Source: a virus
IMG/VR virus record: IMGVR_UViG_3300021976_000020
Span: 1 to 52,466 of that record
Length of the DNA: 52,466 nucleotides
Strand: one strand, 5' to 3'
Shown: positions 24,085 to 31,371 of the stretch, in pieces
Layout: every line of letters starts with the position of its first letter
How positions within the stretch are numbered: position 1 is the stretch's first letter
Notes under the pieces: model-generated
Told to the model about the DNA's origin: nothing
Seen by the model: only the letters and a program-made list of their open reading frames with translations
Databases searched by the model: none
Program-made: the position numbers and the translations under genes

Positions 24085-25638
24085 TCATGAACCTCCCGAC
24101 TTGTCTTTGCCTGCGTTACTCCTTGGAGGGTTCGCTGAAGGACTTGCTTGCCTAGGACCCTTAGCCGGAGCAGCTGTCGGAGGCTTCGGCTTGTTCGGCT
24201 CCCCGCCAGCTTCTCCTTGCGCAGGATCGCCCGGCGCCTGAGGTGCTTCGACCTCCTTACGGGTTTCGAAGTCGATTGGCGGCAGGTCGTTCTCTGCACG
24301 AAGGAAGACTTCCAGCCGCTCATCCGGAGTCAACAGGCCGGCTCCGACGTAGTTCCGCAGCGTGAACGACTGCGTCCGAGCGTCTTCCCATTCACCAATT
24401 CGCCGAGCCCGAAGCTTAGGTAGTTTTACACGTGAGTAATTCAAGTTAACCAAGTCCGGGATCACATGCTGATTGATTGTGTCGGTAATCAGCTCTGCAA
24501 CGTACCGAGTAGCCTTGTAGAACGTCTCCAAGGCTTCCTTCTTGGTGTTCGCAGCCGTCAAGAACGGCGCCAACACATTCGCCAGGATCATGTTGTTGTG
24601 GTGCTCGACCGACTTCATACAGTCGACCGGCTGCCCTTCGAGCTCGGCGAAGATAAGCTCCCAGCTCGGAGGCAGCGTCACGTGTGCCCGCTCGTTCGTA
24701 CGAAGGTTTCGGCCTAGGTTCTCCGCGATCCTCTTGTCTTCCTTCGTGAAGCCTGGCGGAAGCTTGACGACCGGAACGCCGATGCCATGACGTTCCTTCT
24801 GGATGGCGTCGATCTTGTACAACGCCTGCTTGAACGTGAAGTGCATGTAAGCGGATCGAAGAACCGAAGTGCCACGCAGATCCCCAGCCTCTGGCTCGTG
24901 CGAGAAGATGGCCAGCTTCTTGATCGCGATAAAGACACCCTGCGAATCGTCAGCAGGATTGCCCATCTCCGGAGGCTCCATCACGACGCCATCCGGACCG
25001 CCGTGGCTATCCCAAAGCCACTCGCGCACGTCTGACGGGTGCCGAGGAGCCAGCTTGCGCAGACGCACCTTGCCGTCAGAATCCAGCTTGTACACCTTCT
25101 CCATGATCATGTGACCGTAGTCGATCATGAGCAGGATGTCTTCCAGAATCCGTCCGAAAGACACATTCAGGTGCTCGCCGCTGAAGAGGTTTTCGTGTAC
25201 GAACTCTGCGACGTTCTTGTCCCTAGTACTGTCGGAAGCCGGCTCAACGAACCAGTGCGCACCTAGAACAGGCGTCTTGTACACACGGAGAGCGCCACGG
25301 ATAATTCCGTCGATACGCTTCATCTTGTAGTACTCGTTGATGCCGAACTTGTCGCGCAGCTTCGGGTTGTGCTCTTCCCTCGTCCACGAAGTCCACGGCG
25401 AAGGGCTAGAACTAGCCAACTCAGGCCCGACAGCTACCGTCTCGACAAGCTGCGTACTCTCACCACGCTCGCTGACAATGATGTAAGGGTTCTCGCCACT
25501 CTCAGCAGCCACCAGCTCGTACTTGTCAATGATCTCCTGCAGAGCGACCGAGCCAGGATCTTCCTCTGTCGGCAGCTCGAAGAGAGTTCCCTGTTGTGGT
25601 GTATCATCCCACCCTAGGTCGTTGACAACAACAGTCAT
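24085..25638 (-). CDS. Portal protein
   Basis: A 517-residue portal of the DUF935/Mu gp29-like type: KMKRIDGIIRGALRVYKTPV, the ILEDILLMIDYGHMIMEKVY helix, LRGTSVLRSAYMHFTFKQAL and a C-terminal stem with RNYVGAGLLTPDERLE. The last 60 residues are Pro/Ala/Gly-rich. Its ATG overlaps the terminase stop. It forms the dodecameric DNA gate of the head. Confidence 0.9.
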   Translation of the reverse strand: MTVVVNDLGWDDTPQQGTLFELPTEEDPGSVALQEIIDKYELVAAESGENPYIIVSERGESTQLVETVAVGPELASSSPSPWTSWTREEHNPKLRDKFGINEYYKMKRIDGIIRGALRVYKTPVLGAHWFVEPASDSTRDKNVAEFVHENLFSGEHLNVSFGRILEDILLMIDYGHMIMEKVYKLDSDGKVRLRKLAPRHPSDVREWLWDSHGGPDGVVMEPPEMGNPADDSQGVFIAIKKLAIFSHEPEAGDLRGTSVLRSAYMHFTFKQALYKIDAIQKERHGIGVPVVKLPPGFTKEDKRIAENLGRNLRTNERAHVTLPPSWELIFAELEGQPVDCMKSVEHHNNMILANVLAPFLTAANTKKEALETFYKATRYVAELITDTINQHVIPDLVNLNYSRVKLPKLRARRIGEWEDARTQSFTLRNYVGAGLLTPDERLEVFLRAENDLPPIDFETRKEVEAPQAPGDPAQGEAGGEPNKPKPPTAAPAKGPRQASPSANPPRSNAGKDKSGGS

Positions 25639-27086
25639 CAGAACTCCATCTTGGAATTGAAGAAGGTTTCCCTGCCAGCGCCAAAGAACTCACGCGCATC
25701 TCGTTCATTGAGAGTCACGTCAGCCAACGTGTAGATGTCGCTCAGCCTGGAGTTACATCCGAGCTTGTAGATGTGCATGAGCCCGTAGCGAAGTGCGTCG
25801 AGTGCATGGTCGTCGTGCTTCTTCGCCTGCTCCCGCACGTTAATTTCCGGGCGCGTGTCCGGAGCTCGATAGTTATTGAATTCGCGGATGAGATTTGTAC
25901 ACGAATGATCGATGTACAGTCGCGGCTCCTGACGAGGTGTCCCGTATTCGTCGGTAACAACTAGGCCTCCCCCATCAGGCGTGTACACATCCTGCAGCTT
26001 CAAGAACTTCTTGACCATGTCGATGCCCTCACGCCAGTTCTTCTTGGCGTCAGGCTCCGTGAACGTCGGAACGAAGTGCTCGGAGAGCGTTACTCCTGCC
26101 TCGGGATCGGCCGCATCTCCGAATCCGAGATCCAGGCGATACCCAGGTGGCTGTGGCAGGTTTCGCATCTTAGCAATGTGTTCCGCAAGCTGTCGATAAG
26201 CGAAATAGTACTCCCGCCACACATGCACGTTATCCCAAGGGTCAATTTGGAAGAACACAGCAGCAAATGGATTGGTGAATCCGAAGTCGAAGCCAACGTA
26301 AGAAGGCCAGTCCGGGTTAAACTTGACGGAACGGACATGCGTGGTCTCATTGAACTCGCCATAGATCTTCCCTACAAAGGCACTGAAGTCAGCACCGTAC
26401 TCCTGAAGGAACCACTCACGAGCTGTTGTGCGCTCGACGAGCAGGATCTCTGGGTCCTTACGACCCAGCGGGTACACATAAGGGTTCTCCCATGAAGGGA
26501 ACTGCCAGGACTCGAAATCCGGCTCGTCAGGGTTACGACCTGTCTGCCAGATATTGTATAGCCAGTTGTAGCCCTCAGGCGTCGTAGGGAACGTGGCGTG
26601 ACCGCGCTTGTCCGAGAGCGCCGGCCGAATGAATCGCTCCCACGTATCGTTCTTGTGCTTTGCCGCCTCAGACATAATGGCGAAGTTGAGGCTCTCACCA
26701 ACCAGGTTCTCTGGGTGGTCAGCACTTCGACACTCGACTCTGGTCTGCCATGGGAACTCAATGTACATCTCCCCAGAGCGCTTATTGTACGCCTTCTTGA
26801 CCCTCTTGTTCCGACCAAACTGCAGCTGGATGATGAAGATGTTCCAGAGTACACGAAACTCCTTCTCCGCCAAGTCATAGGTCGGCCCTACGATCCACCC
26901 GCGTCTATCCGGAATCATAAGGCCAGGAGCTTCCTCCATGGAGCTCATTCGGCTCTTCCCGAAGCGTCGACCGCAAACAGGAACCCTAAACCTAGCCTTC
27001 GAGTTGTGGAACAGCCACTGCTTCGGGTGCGGCTCGTAGCCCACGTACTTGAAGAAGTCGTTCTTGCTTACGGCCTTCACATTCAC
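25638..27086 (-). CDS. Terminase large subunit
   Basis: A 482-residue packaging motor. Walker A is GRRFGKS (residues 39-45). The Walker B region reads LNFAIMSEAA, with Glu as catalytic acid but Ser where Asp is usual. The C-terminal RNase H-like nuclease has YVGFDFGFTNPFAA (first Asp), a GDAADPEAG segment and DDHALDALRYGL (last Asp). GTG 27086 with GGGGGT upstream; GTG 27080 is an alternative. Confidence 0.93.
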   Translation of the reverse strand: MNVKAVSKNDFFKYVGYEPHPKQWLFHNSKARFRVPVCGRRFGKSRMSSMEEAPGLMIPDRRGWIVGPTYDLAEKEFRVLWNIFIIQLQFGRNKRVKKAYNKRSGEMYIEFPWQTRVECRSADHPENLVGESLNFAIMSEAAKHKNDTWERFIRPALSDKRGHATFPTTPEGYNWLYNIWQTGRNPDEPDFESWQFPSWENPYVYPLGRKDPEILLVERTTAREWFLQEYGADFSAFVGKIYGEFNETTHVRSVKFNPDWPSYVGFDFGFTNPFAAVFFQIDPWDNVHVWREYYFAYRQLAEHIAKMRNLPQPPGYRLDLGFGDAADPEAGVTLSEHFVPTFTEPDAKKNWREGIDMVKKFLKLQDVYTPDGGGLVVTDEYGTPRQEPRLYIDHSCTNLIREFNNYRAPDTRPEINVREQAKKHDDHALDALRYGLMHIYKLGCNSRLSDIYTLADVTLNERDAREFFGAGRETFFNSKMEF

Positions 27087-27089
27087 CCC

Positions 27090-27194
27090 CTAACTAGTAC
27101 GTCGCTGACACCAGCACTGGCAGACTATTTCAGCGCTCGGCGAGTGCAATCCTAACAGGCGACCTAGCCAACCAGCTCTCCACCCACGCTTCAT
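27090..27194 (-). CDS. Very small Cys-containing protein before terminase
   Basis: A 34-residue frame with a strong TAGGGGGTG ribosome-binding site before ATG 27194, ending 3 nt upstream of the terminase start, so translational coupling is likely. Its C-terminus reads CQCWCQRRTS. No family recognised; it fills an otherwise empty 120-bp gap. Confidence 0.45.
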   Translation of the reverse strand: MKRGWRAGWLGRLLGLHSPSAEIVCQCWCQRRTS

Positions 27195-27215
27195 GCAAAC
27201 ACCCCCTATATTAAA

Positions 27216-27374
27216 CTAGTTGCGCCTTCGCATCCATGGCGCTGGGGACAGCCAAGCATCGAGTAGCAGATGCGCTGAAATGAAAACCAGTCCCAGCAGC
27301 AACATGTTGATAGAGCCTAGCTGCACTCCGAAGAGTGCCAAGATGAACACAATCAACGCTGCAAGTGCGAACAT
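27216..27374 (-). CDS. Small two-span membrane protein
   Basis: A 52-residue protein with two hydrophobic segments (about residues 2-17 and 21-43: FALAALIVFILALFGVQLGS, then NMLLLGLVFISAHLLLDAWL) and a basic tail PWMRRRN. ATG 27374 has GGAGAA upstream. Proteins of this layout are common near terminase genes in actinophages; role unknown. Confidence 0.7.
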   Translation of the reverse strand: MFALAALIVFILALFGVQLGSINMLLLGLVFISAHLLLDAWLSPAPWMRRRN

Positions 27375-27382
27375 GCCTTCTC

Positions 27383-27757
27383 CTAACAGCTCTTGGGGAG
27401 ATCCGGATACGGATTGGCTGCCCTGACCTTATCGTTCCGGACCAGCAGCTCCTGGTGCTCCGTGATCTCACGTGCTATCCTTGCCTCGTCGCTGGCGACG
27501 ATAGCATCAAAGACCTCGGCAAGCGACTTTCGCTCCGCTTCAGCTACTGCAAGCCGTACGGTCTGCGCATCGTAGTTCTGCTTGGAGTAGCGCTCCACGC
27601 AATCCGTCAGGCGAAAGAACGCTGTGTAGCCAACAACAACAGCTACTGAGAGCACAGCGATAACAATCCACTGGCCCAGAATTACTTGTCGCAGCTGTGT
27701 AGCTGCCGCAGCTTCCGTCCTACCTGGTTTCGGCGTACTATCGTGATCTGTGTCCAT
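27383..27757 (-). CDS. Membrane-anchored coiled-coil protein
   Basis: A 124-residue protein with one membrane span at about residues 28-48 (WIVIAVLSVAVVVGYTAFF) followed by a charged helical domain (LAVAEAERKSLAEVFDAIVA). ATG 27757 is chosen as the first in-frame ATG that keeps a soluble N-terminus with GGGGAG upstream; ATG 27775 is possible. Together with its neighbours it forms a run of four small membrane genes between the terminase subunits. They could affect lysis or superinfection. Confidence 0.6.
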   Translation of the reverse strand: MDTDHDSTPKPGRTEAAAATQLRQVILGQWIVIAVLSVAVVVGYTAFFRLTDCVERYSKQNYDAQTVRLAVAEAERKSLAEVFDAIVASDEARIAREITEHQELLVRNDKVRAANPYPDLPKSC

Positions 27758-27840
27758 ACCAAGCCCACTCCCCATCCGCCTAAGCTCAGGGTTCCTATCC
27801 AGAACAGTCCCTGTACGTAGTAGGAACAACTACCCAGCAC
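27682..27840 (-). CDS. Small membrane protein in overlapping frame
   Basis: A 52-residue frame with GTG 27840 preceded by GAGGAG, overlapping the end of the upstream gene by 11 bp and the start of the downstream one by 76 bp. It has one hydrophobic segment (GLFWIGTLSLGGWGVGLVW) and a basic cytoplasmic-type tail (RRNQVGRKLRQ). The ribosome-binding site and topology support it; the double overlap argues for caution. Confidence 0.5.
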   Translation of the reverse strand: MLGSCSYYVQGLFWIGTLSLGGWGVGLVWTQITIVRRNQVGRKLRQLHSCDK

Positions 27841-28045
27841 TAGTACGCTCCTCTCGTAGGGCTCGCGGCACAAATGGCGGGTACACCGCTAACCACGTCC
27901 CCGTGGGAATACCCAGTAGTATGGGATCAGGTAAGGATCCGTCACGGAACAAGTACATGTACAACGCGGACCCTACCACTATCACCCATACTGACAATAC
28001 CACCGTTAGGAACCTCAGCTTGAATTGTGATTCTGTTACCGCCAC
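27830..28045 (-). CDS. Small membrane protein
   Basis: A 71-residue protein: basic N-terminus, one span at about residues 12-32 (LTVVLSVWVIVVGSALYMYL), then a proline-containing tail (YPPFVPRALREERTSAG). GTG 28045 with GGGAG upstream. It heads the group of small membrane genes between small and large terminase. Confidence 0.6.
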   Translation of the reverse strand: MAVTESQFKLRFLTVVLSVWVIVVGSALYMYLFRDGSLPDPILLGIPTGTWLAVYPPFVPRALREERTSAG

Positions 28046-28092
28046 CCCTAGCTCCCAACCTTGGTAAACTCACCCTCCTTGGCTAATCCACA

Positions 28093-28103
28093 ACTCCACA
28101 CGG
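28093..28103 (+). repeat. ACTCCACACGG motif, copy 5
   Basis: Intergenic, within the 280-bp gap. The 3' flank CGAATGGTCGG resembles copy 1 (CGAAGGGACGG), and GGTAAAC lies 23 bp upstream. Confidence 0.8.
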
Positions 28104-28236
28104 CGAATGGTCGGTGTTCCACACCTTAGGACGTCATCTTCCCGGAGTTGTAGTGCTACGCAGAAGGGGCGGCAAAACTCCTAAAGCTCTAGAGCTCGTG
28201 TGTAGTTTAGACTTTCGATTAGACTAGTTCTCTTAT

Positions 28237-28312
28237 AGTTCTAACTCGATGACTTTGTGGGTTAAACCCCTTAGTGCGGCTTGAGGATCTTGCGTTTCTA
28301 ACTAGAGTCTAG
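28237..28312 (+). repeat. 75-bp dispersed element, copy 2
   Basis: Shares AGTTCTAACTCG, TGACTTTGTG, GAGGATCTTGCG and TCTAACTA..GTCTA with copy 1 at 6895, and TTAGTGCGGCTT with the inverted copy at 40156-40230. Confidence 0.6.
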
Positions 28313-28324
28313 CTGATGACCTCC

Positions 28325-28690
28325 CTATTCGTCCTCGCTGTGGCTCTTGTCGCTTCCACCCTTGTTAGCATAAGCCTCAGCTTGAGAACTGATCTCCTTC
28401 ACGACCTTGTCGAACAGATCGCTCCAAGGCTCCTTGCCATCATCGCTCTTGCCCTCGCCAGCCTCAACACCAGCGCGGCTCAGGATCTCAGTCGATGCGC
28501 GAAGCCGTACGGTCTCCGAAGTAGCGAACCGCGCAAGGTTCACGAGCTGCATGGCAGCCATAGGGGAGGCTTCCTCTATGATGGAGCGGGCTTGCTGCAC
28601 GGACGTCTGACCGGTCAGTAGTGTACGATCCATCTTCAGGGCCTCGAGATCGGCGTTGCTCACGCCGAACTCGTCATCTGATGCTTCCAT
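28325..28690 (-). CDS. Terminase small subunit-like protein
   Basis: A 121-residue acidic protein at the head of the virion operon. The core QARSIIEEASPMAAMQLVNL with SETVRLRASTEILSRAGVEA matches the helical repeat seen in actinophage small terminase-like proteins, which recognise DNA for packaging. ATG 28690 has a strong GGAAGGGGGTGAT ribosome-binding site and a promoter just upstream (28715-28743). An N-terminal DNA-binding motif is not obvious. Confidence 0.65.
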   Translation of the reverse strand: MEASDDEFGVSNADLEALKMDRTLLTGQTSVQQARSIIEEASPMAAMQLVNLARFATSETVRLRASTEILSRAGVEAGEGKSDDGKEPWSDLFDKVVKEISSQAEAYANKGGSDKSHSEDE

Positions 28691-28714
28691 AATATCACCC
28701 CCTTCCGTACCTCT

Positions 28715-28743
28715 AGTATATATTAGTCACTTTGGAAAATCAC
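28715..28743 (-). promoter_or_regulatory. Promoter for the virion operon, CGTGATTT class
   Basis: On the minus strand GTGATT (28743-28738), 17-bp spacer, TATACT (28720-28715), about 25 bp before the small terminase start. Confidence 0.75.
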
Positions 28744-28753
28744 GGTCACGTAG

Positions 28754-28844
28754 TTAACCTTAGTCCGAAGTGGTTGCTTGCTAGTTTCCATACCACCACT
28801 TGTTATGTTTAACTAGGTCCCAAATGGTTGCTTGCTAGTTTCCA
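28754..28844. repeat. Pair of 37-bp imperfect direct repeats
   Basis: Copies at about 28754-28790 and 28807-28844 share a perfect 20-bp core (TGGTTGCTTGCTAGTTTCCA at 28771 and 28825, 54 bp apart) and a degenerate GTTAAC..GTCC..AA 5' part. They lie in the divergent intergenic region between the leftward virion promoter and the rightward promoter at 28861. Confidence 0.8.
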
Positions 28845-28860
28845 GTACCCCGTAGCGGGG

Positions 28861-28889
28861 TTTACATTATCAGGATCTTGCATTATAAT
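28861..28889 (+). promoter_or_regulatory. Strong rightward sigma-70-type promoter
   Basis: TTTACA (28861-28866), 17-bp spacer containing GGATCTTG, TATAAT (28884-28889). It drives the acidic DNA-binding-like protein at 28938. Confidence 0.8.
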
Positions 28890-28937
28890 ATAGTTAGAAG
28901 CAAAACAGCTTCCACCTTCCACGAAAGGATCAGGATC

Positions 28938-29306
28938 ATGACAACCACCGAGATCAACACCACCCCCGAGAACGAGATCGAGATCGACACCACCCTCGTG
29001 GACACCCCCGAGGTCGAGGACACCGAGGAGGAAGTCACCGAGGTTCCGGAGCCGATCACCCTGGATGAGCTGATCGCCACCCTCGTCCAGACGATGGGGG
29101 ACGAGATCACCGCGTACGGCCTCCACTCCCTGATCAACCACACGTTCAAGGCGTTCGGGGTGGACCGGGAGATCCCCCCGCAGATGATGTACAACTACGC
29201 CCGGCAGGGTATGATCGTGAAGGGCCACAAGGGTACCCGCAAGTACACCCAGGAGGAGGCGTACACGTTCGTCCTCAAGTACACCGCGAAGAGGATCACC
29301 AAGTAG
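28938..29306 (+). CDS. Acidic protein, first gene of the rightward block
   Basis: A 122-residue protein. Residues 1-38 are very acidic (ENEIEIDTT...EVEDTEEEVTEVPEP). Residues 40-122 are helical and more basic (DELIATLVQTMGDEITAYGL; PPQMMYNYARQGMIVKGHKG) and could be a winged-helix-like DNA-binding domain. Strong promoter, AAAGGATC leader, GC-rich codons and a strong terminator indicate high expression. It resembles the 38184-38819 protein in this acidic-tail plus DNA-binding-like design. Function unknown. Confidence 0.75.
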   Translation: MTTTEINTTPENEIEIDTTLVDTPEVEDTEEEVTEVPEPITLDELIATLVQTMGDEITAYGLHSLINHTFKAFGVDREIPPQMMYNYARQGMIVKGHKGTRKYTQEEAYTFVLKYTAKRITK

Positions 29307-29321
29307 ATCCCAGATGAGGGT

Positions 29322-29346
29322 AGAGGGGCCCGGCAGGGGCCCCTCT
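29322..29346 (+). terminator. Terminator after the acidic gene
   Basis: A perfect 10-bp GC-rich stem (29322-29331 with 29337-29346), 5-nt loop, followed by CCTTCCT. Confidence 0.8.
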
Positions 29347-29357
29347 CCTTCCTAGTC

Positions 29358-29378
29358 CTAAGGGTATAGTACCCTTAG
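29358..29378. promoter_or_regulatory. Perfect palindrome, possible operator
   Basis: CTAAGGGTA-TAG-TACCCTTAG, two 9-bp arms around 3 bp, between the terminator and the 29400 gene. It could be an operator for a dimeric regulator or a small RNA hairpin. Confidence 0.5.
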
Positions 29379-29399
29379 ACCTAGGTTGGGGAGGGTACC

Positions 29400-29534
29400 A
29401 TGATAAGGTTACTGAAAGAGGCCGTGAAGGACCTCTGGGATCCAGGAGTCCAGAATATGCTCATGTGCGGGATTCTGTTCGGGATCCTGCTGGTCGCGTA
29501 CTCCGGGGACTGCACGAACTGCTACGTCGGATAG
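29400..29534 (+). CDS. Small membrane protein
   Basis: A 44-residue protein with one span at about residues 19-34 (MLMCGILFGILLVAY) and a short C-terminal CTNC motif. ATG 29400 has GGGAGGG upstream. Its stop begins a run of ten G residues (29534-29543). Unknown function. Confidence 0.6.
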   Translation: MIRLLKEAVKDLWDPGVQNMLMCGILFGILLVAYSGDCTNCYVG

Positions 29535-29550
29535 GGGGGGGGGTAGGAAA

Positions 29551-29715
29551 ATGGACCGTCCGGAACTGTACATGTATCTGGGTGAGTACATCCAGATGGA
29601 GTCGGCCACCTTTACCAGGCCGACTGCGGAAGGGTTCGTGGTCTACATGTGGACGATCCGGGAAGTCGTGATCGATCCTGTGACCGCGTACCAGATGTTC
29701 GGGAAGGAGGAGTAG
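29551..29715 (+). CDS. Small hypothetical protein
   Basis: A 54-residue soluble protein (MDRPELYMYLGEYIQMESAT, then FTRPTAEGFVVYMWTIREVV). ATG 29551 has GGTAGGAAA upstream, just after the G10 run. No family recognised. Confidence 0.6.
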   Translation: MDRPELYMYLGEYIQMESATFTRPTAEGFVVYMWTIREVVIDPVTAYQMFGKEE

Positions 29716-29783
29716 GGTAGGACCACGGGGACGGGCTTCGAAGAAGGGCTCCACATGGGTCGATCGGAGAGGACGGGAGTCTG

Positions 29784-29945
29784 GTGAAAGGAGTCGGTCC
29801 TGGACCGAAGAAGTCGGTCCCGATTCGAAAGGAGTCGGACCCAAAAGTCGCATCAGCACTCGCTGGGAGTGCCTCGGCGGGCGCACGGGTCCTAGAGTCC
29901 GATATCGGTCGTGAATTCGGGATAGTCGGACTAAGTTGGAAATAG
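29784..29945 (+). CDS. Possible small basic protein
   Basis: A 53-codon frame from GTG with GGGAG upstream. It begins KGVGPGPKKSVPIRKESDP over three short GGAGTCGG-type DNA repeats (29787-29836), then an Ala/Gly/Ser-rich and a hydrophobic C-terminus. No family and no coupling to a neighbour; it may be chance. Confidence 0.3.
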   Translation: MKGVGPGPKKSVPIRKESDPKVASALAGSASAGARVLESDIGREFGIVGLSWK

Positions 29946-30200
29946 CGCCTTCTTTTGGCAATCGAACTCCCAACTCCTGATTATTAAGGGGCAGTGTTAT
30001 CATCGGGTGGAAGCGTGAAACAACTAAAACCGTATAAAACACGCTACATACCTATATATACACATCATAAGAATAATACTACTACGTATAGTTAATGGTG
30101 AAATTTAGAACCTGTCAAGCACCGATCTATGGTCTACCCAGATGCGCTCTGTGCAGAGGGATCCACGATCCTTGTGCAGAAAGCGTACCAAAAATACCCG
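29946..30200. other. AT-rich non-coding region, candidate replication origin
   Basis: About 250 bp without genes and much richer in A and T than the rest, including TATATATA and TATAAAA tracts and GCGTG...CACGC flanking arms (about 30013-30044). It lies close to the point where gene orientation switches. This fits an origin or a strong regulatory region, but no iteron family is visible. Confidence 0.35.
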
Positions 30201-30230
30201 TTGCGTTCAACGAGAGGTCTATGATATAAT
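30201..30230 (+). promoter_or_regulatory. Promoter upstream of 30298
   Basis: TTGCGT (30201-30206), 18-bp spacer, TATAAT (30225-30230). Confidence 0.7.
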
Positions 30231-30297
30231 AGAACTATATAGATCCTTAATCTTACAAAGGGTCGCGTAAATCCAACGAAGGTGAGGCACACAGATC

Positions 30298-30792
30298 ATG
30301 CCACTCACAAGAGCTCAGTGCACAGTTTTAGACCCACAACGCTTAGGAGATGTGCGTGTTGTGGAGATTGAATTCCTGGAGGGAGACGGACAGTTCGACG
30401 AGTGGCTAGCCCATCCTGTCGCACGTCAACGTCAACTGTTCCCTAGCGAGTTCGTCAAGGCCAATGGCGTCGTGATGTACCAGCGTGAGTCAGGTCGACC
30501 CGAGGTCTATCACTTCGAATTTGTCAGCTTCGAGGAGGCCAGAGGGTGGTTCGAGCACATCAACGCCCTGACCTCAACAGGTCACACGAAGGGTCGAAGG
30601 GCGACGGCTGTACAGCCGCGCCGGACCTGGAGAGAGATGCAAGGTAAGGACAGGCAGTGGAAGAGGTCGGCACCGATCGAACGTCTAGGTCCCCCACAGT
30701 CTCAGGCAGAAAAATTGAAGCTGGGCCGAATTGTGTCGCACGAAGAGTTCTATGGACCTGGGTATGCAAAAGATCTTGAAGAGAACCTCTAG
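30298..30792 (+). CDS. Hypothetical protein
   Basis: A 164-residue protein expressed from its own promoter. The N-terminal half is folded alpha/beta (RVVEIEFLEGDGQFDEWLAH; YHFEFVSFEEARGWFEHINA); the second half is basic and probably flexible (KGRRATAVQPRRTWREMQGK). It might bind nucleic acid. No family recognised. Confidence 0.7.
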   Translation: MPLTRAQCTVLDPQRLGDVRVVEIEFLEGDGQFDEWLAHPVARQRQLFPSEFVKANGVVMYQRESGRPEVYHFEFVSFEEARGWFEHINALTSTGHTKGRRATAVQPRRTWREMQGKDRQWKRSAPIERLGPPQSQAEKLKLGRIVSHEEFYGPGYAKDLEENL

Positions 30793-30822
30793 AAAAGTCC
30801 TAGGGCACCTGAGATATAATTA
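30772..30822 (+). promoter_or_regulatory. Promoter, GATCTTG...TATAATTAA family (member 1)
   Basis: GATCTTG at 30772 and TATAATTAA at 30815 with shared GAACC and GTCC blocks between, as in the promoter at 33354. A classical -35 is weak, so the upstream block may matter. Confidence 0.6.
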
Positions 30823-30858
30823 ATCGATCGACAAAATCTAGGCACTCGGAGGTAAGTA

Positions 30859-31215
30859 ATGGCAACAGGCCGTAAGAGCCAGGCACAGAGACTTAAAGAG
30901 GCCTCCGAGGCCCTTAGAGCGAGTCGCAAGGTAGAGCGGCGTGCCGCTGATGTGGTTCGCCTTACCAAACTCCAGAAGGACATTGGGCCGCCTAGTAAGA
31001 GGCGAGTCAAGAACATGGCTGGGAAGGCTGCGCCGAGTTGGCACTTGGCAGCCGTACAAGGAGTGCCTGGTGGGAATGGCAAAACCGCGATCTCACGAGC
31101 CAAGATGATCTGGGCACCGTACACAGGTTGCAGGGTCGCGAGTGCGCCGGTTGAGGTTCGCCTTACCAGATCAGCACAAAACTCTAACACCACGACGTTC
31201 AGGAGCGGAAGGTAA
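30859..31215 (+). CDS. Basic hypothetical protein
   Basis: A 118-residue strongly basic protein. The first 50 residues form a charged helix (RKSQAQRLKEASEALRASRK); the rest is Ala/Gly/Lys/Arg-rich. ATG 30859 follows GGAGGT and the promoter at 30772-30822. It may bind DNA or RNA; unassigned. Its stop overlaps the next start (TAATG). Confidence 0.65.
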   Translation: MATGRKSQAQRLKEASEALRASRKVERRAADVVRLTKLQKDIGPPSKRRVKNMAGKAAPSWHLAAVQGVPGGNGKTAISRAKMIWAPYTGCRVASAPVEVRLTRSAQNSNTTTFRSGR

Positions 31216-31361
31216 TGTACAAGTGCAAGTGGTGCTCGGAGGAGTTCGAGACCGACATCCAACGGAGCGTTCACCACGTGCTGCACCTTCAACTGAAGGA
31301 CGTGGAAATGGTGAGGCTGGAAGGGATCGAGGAGTACGATCTCGAGGCGCTAGACTTCTGA
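31215..31361 (+). CDS. C2H2 zinc-finger-like small protein
   Basis: A 48-residue protein beginning MYKCKWCSEEFETDIQRSVH followed by HVLHLQ. C4 and C7, then H20 and H24, give C-X2-C-X12-H-X3-H, with Phe three residues after the second Cys, the classical C2H2 finger layout. An acidic helical tail follows. It is coupled to the upstream gene by TAATG. It could bind DNA or protein. Confidence 0.65.
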   Translation: MYKCKWCSEEFETDIQRSVHHVLHLQLKDVEMVRLEGIEEYDLEALDF

Positions 31362-31371
31362 GGAGGAGAAC

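Larger units (their letters stand above)
28046..28324. other. Non-coding gap with regulatory repeats
   Basis: About 280 bp without a credible gene, between the small terminase gene and the small membrane genes. It holds an ACTCCACACGG motif (28093) and copy 2 of the 75-bp element (28237-28312). A pac site near the small terminase gene is conceivable but nothing shows it directly. Confidence 0.5.

Noticed and set aside
29461-30042. 193-codon open frame on the minus strand
   Set aside because: It lies opposite two small plus-strand genes with good ribosome-binding sites, has no start signal, and its Pro/Arg/Ser-rich composition is that of an antisense frame.
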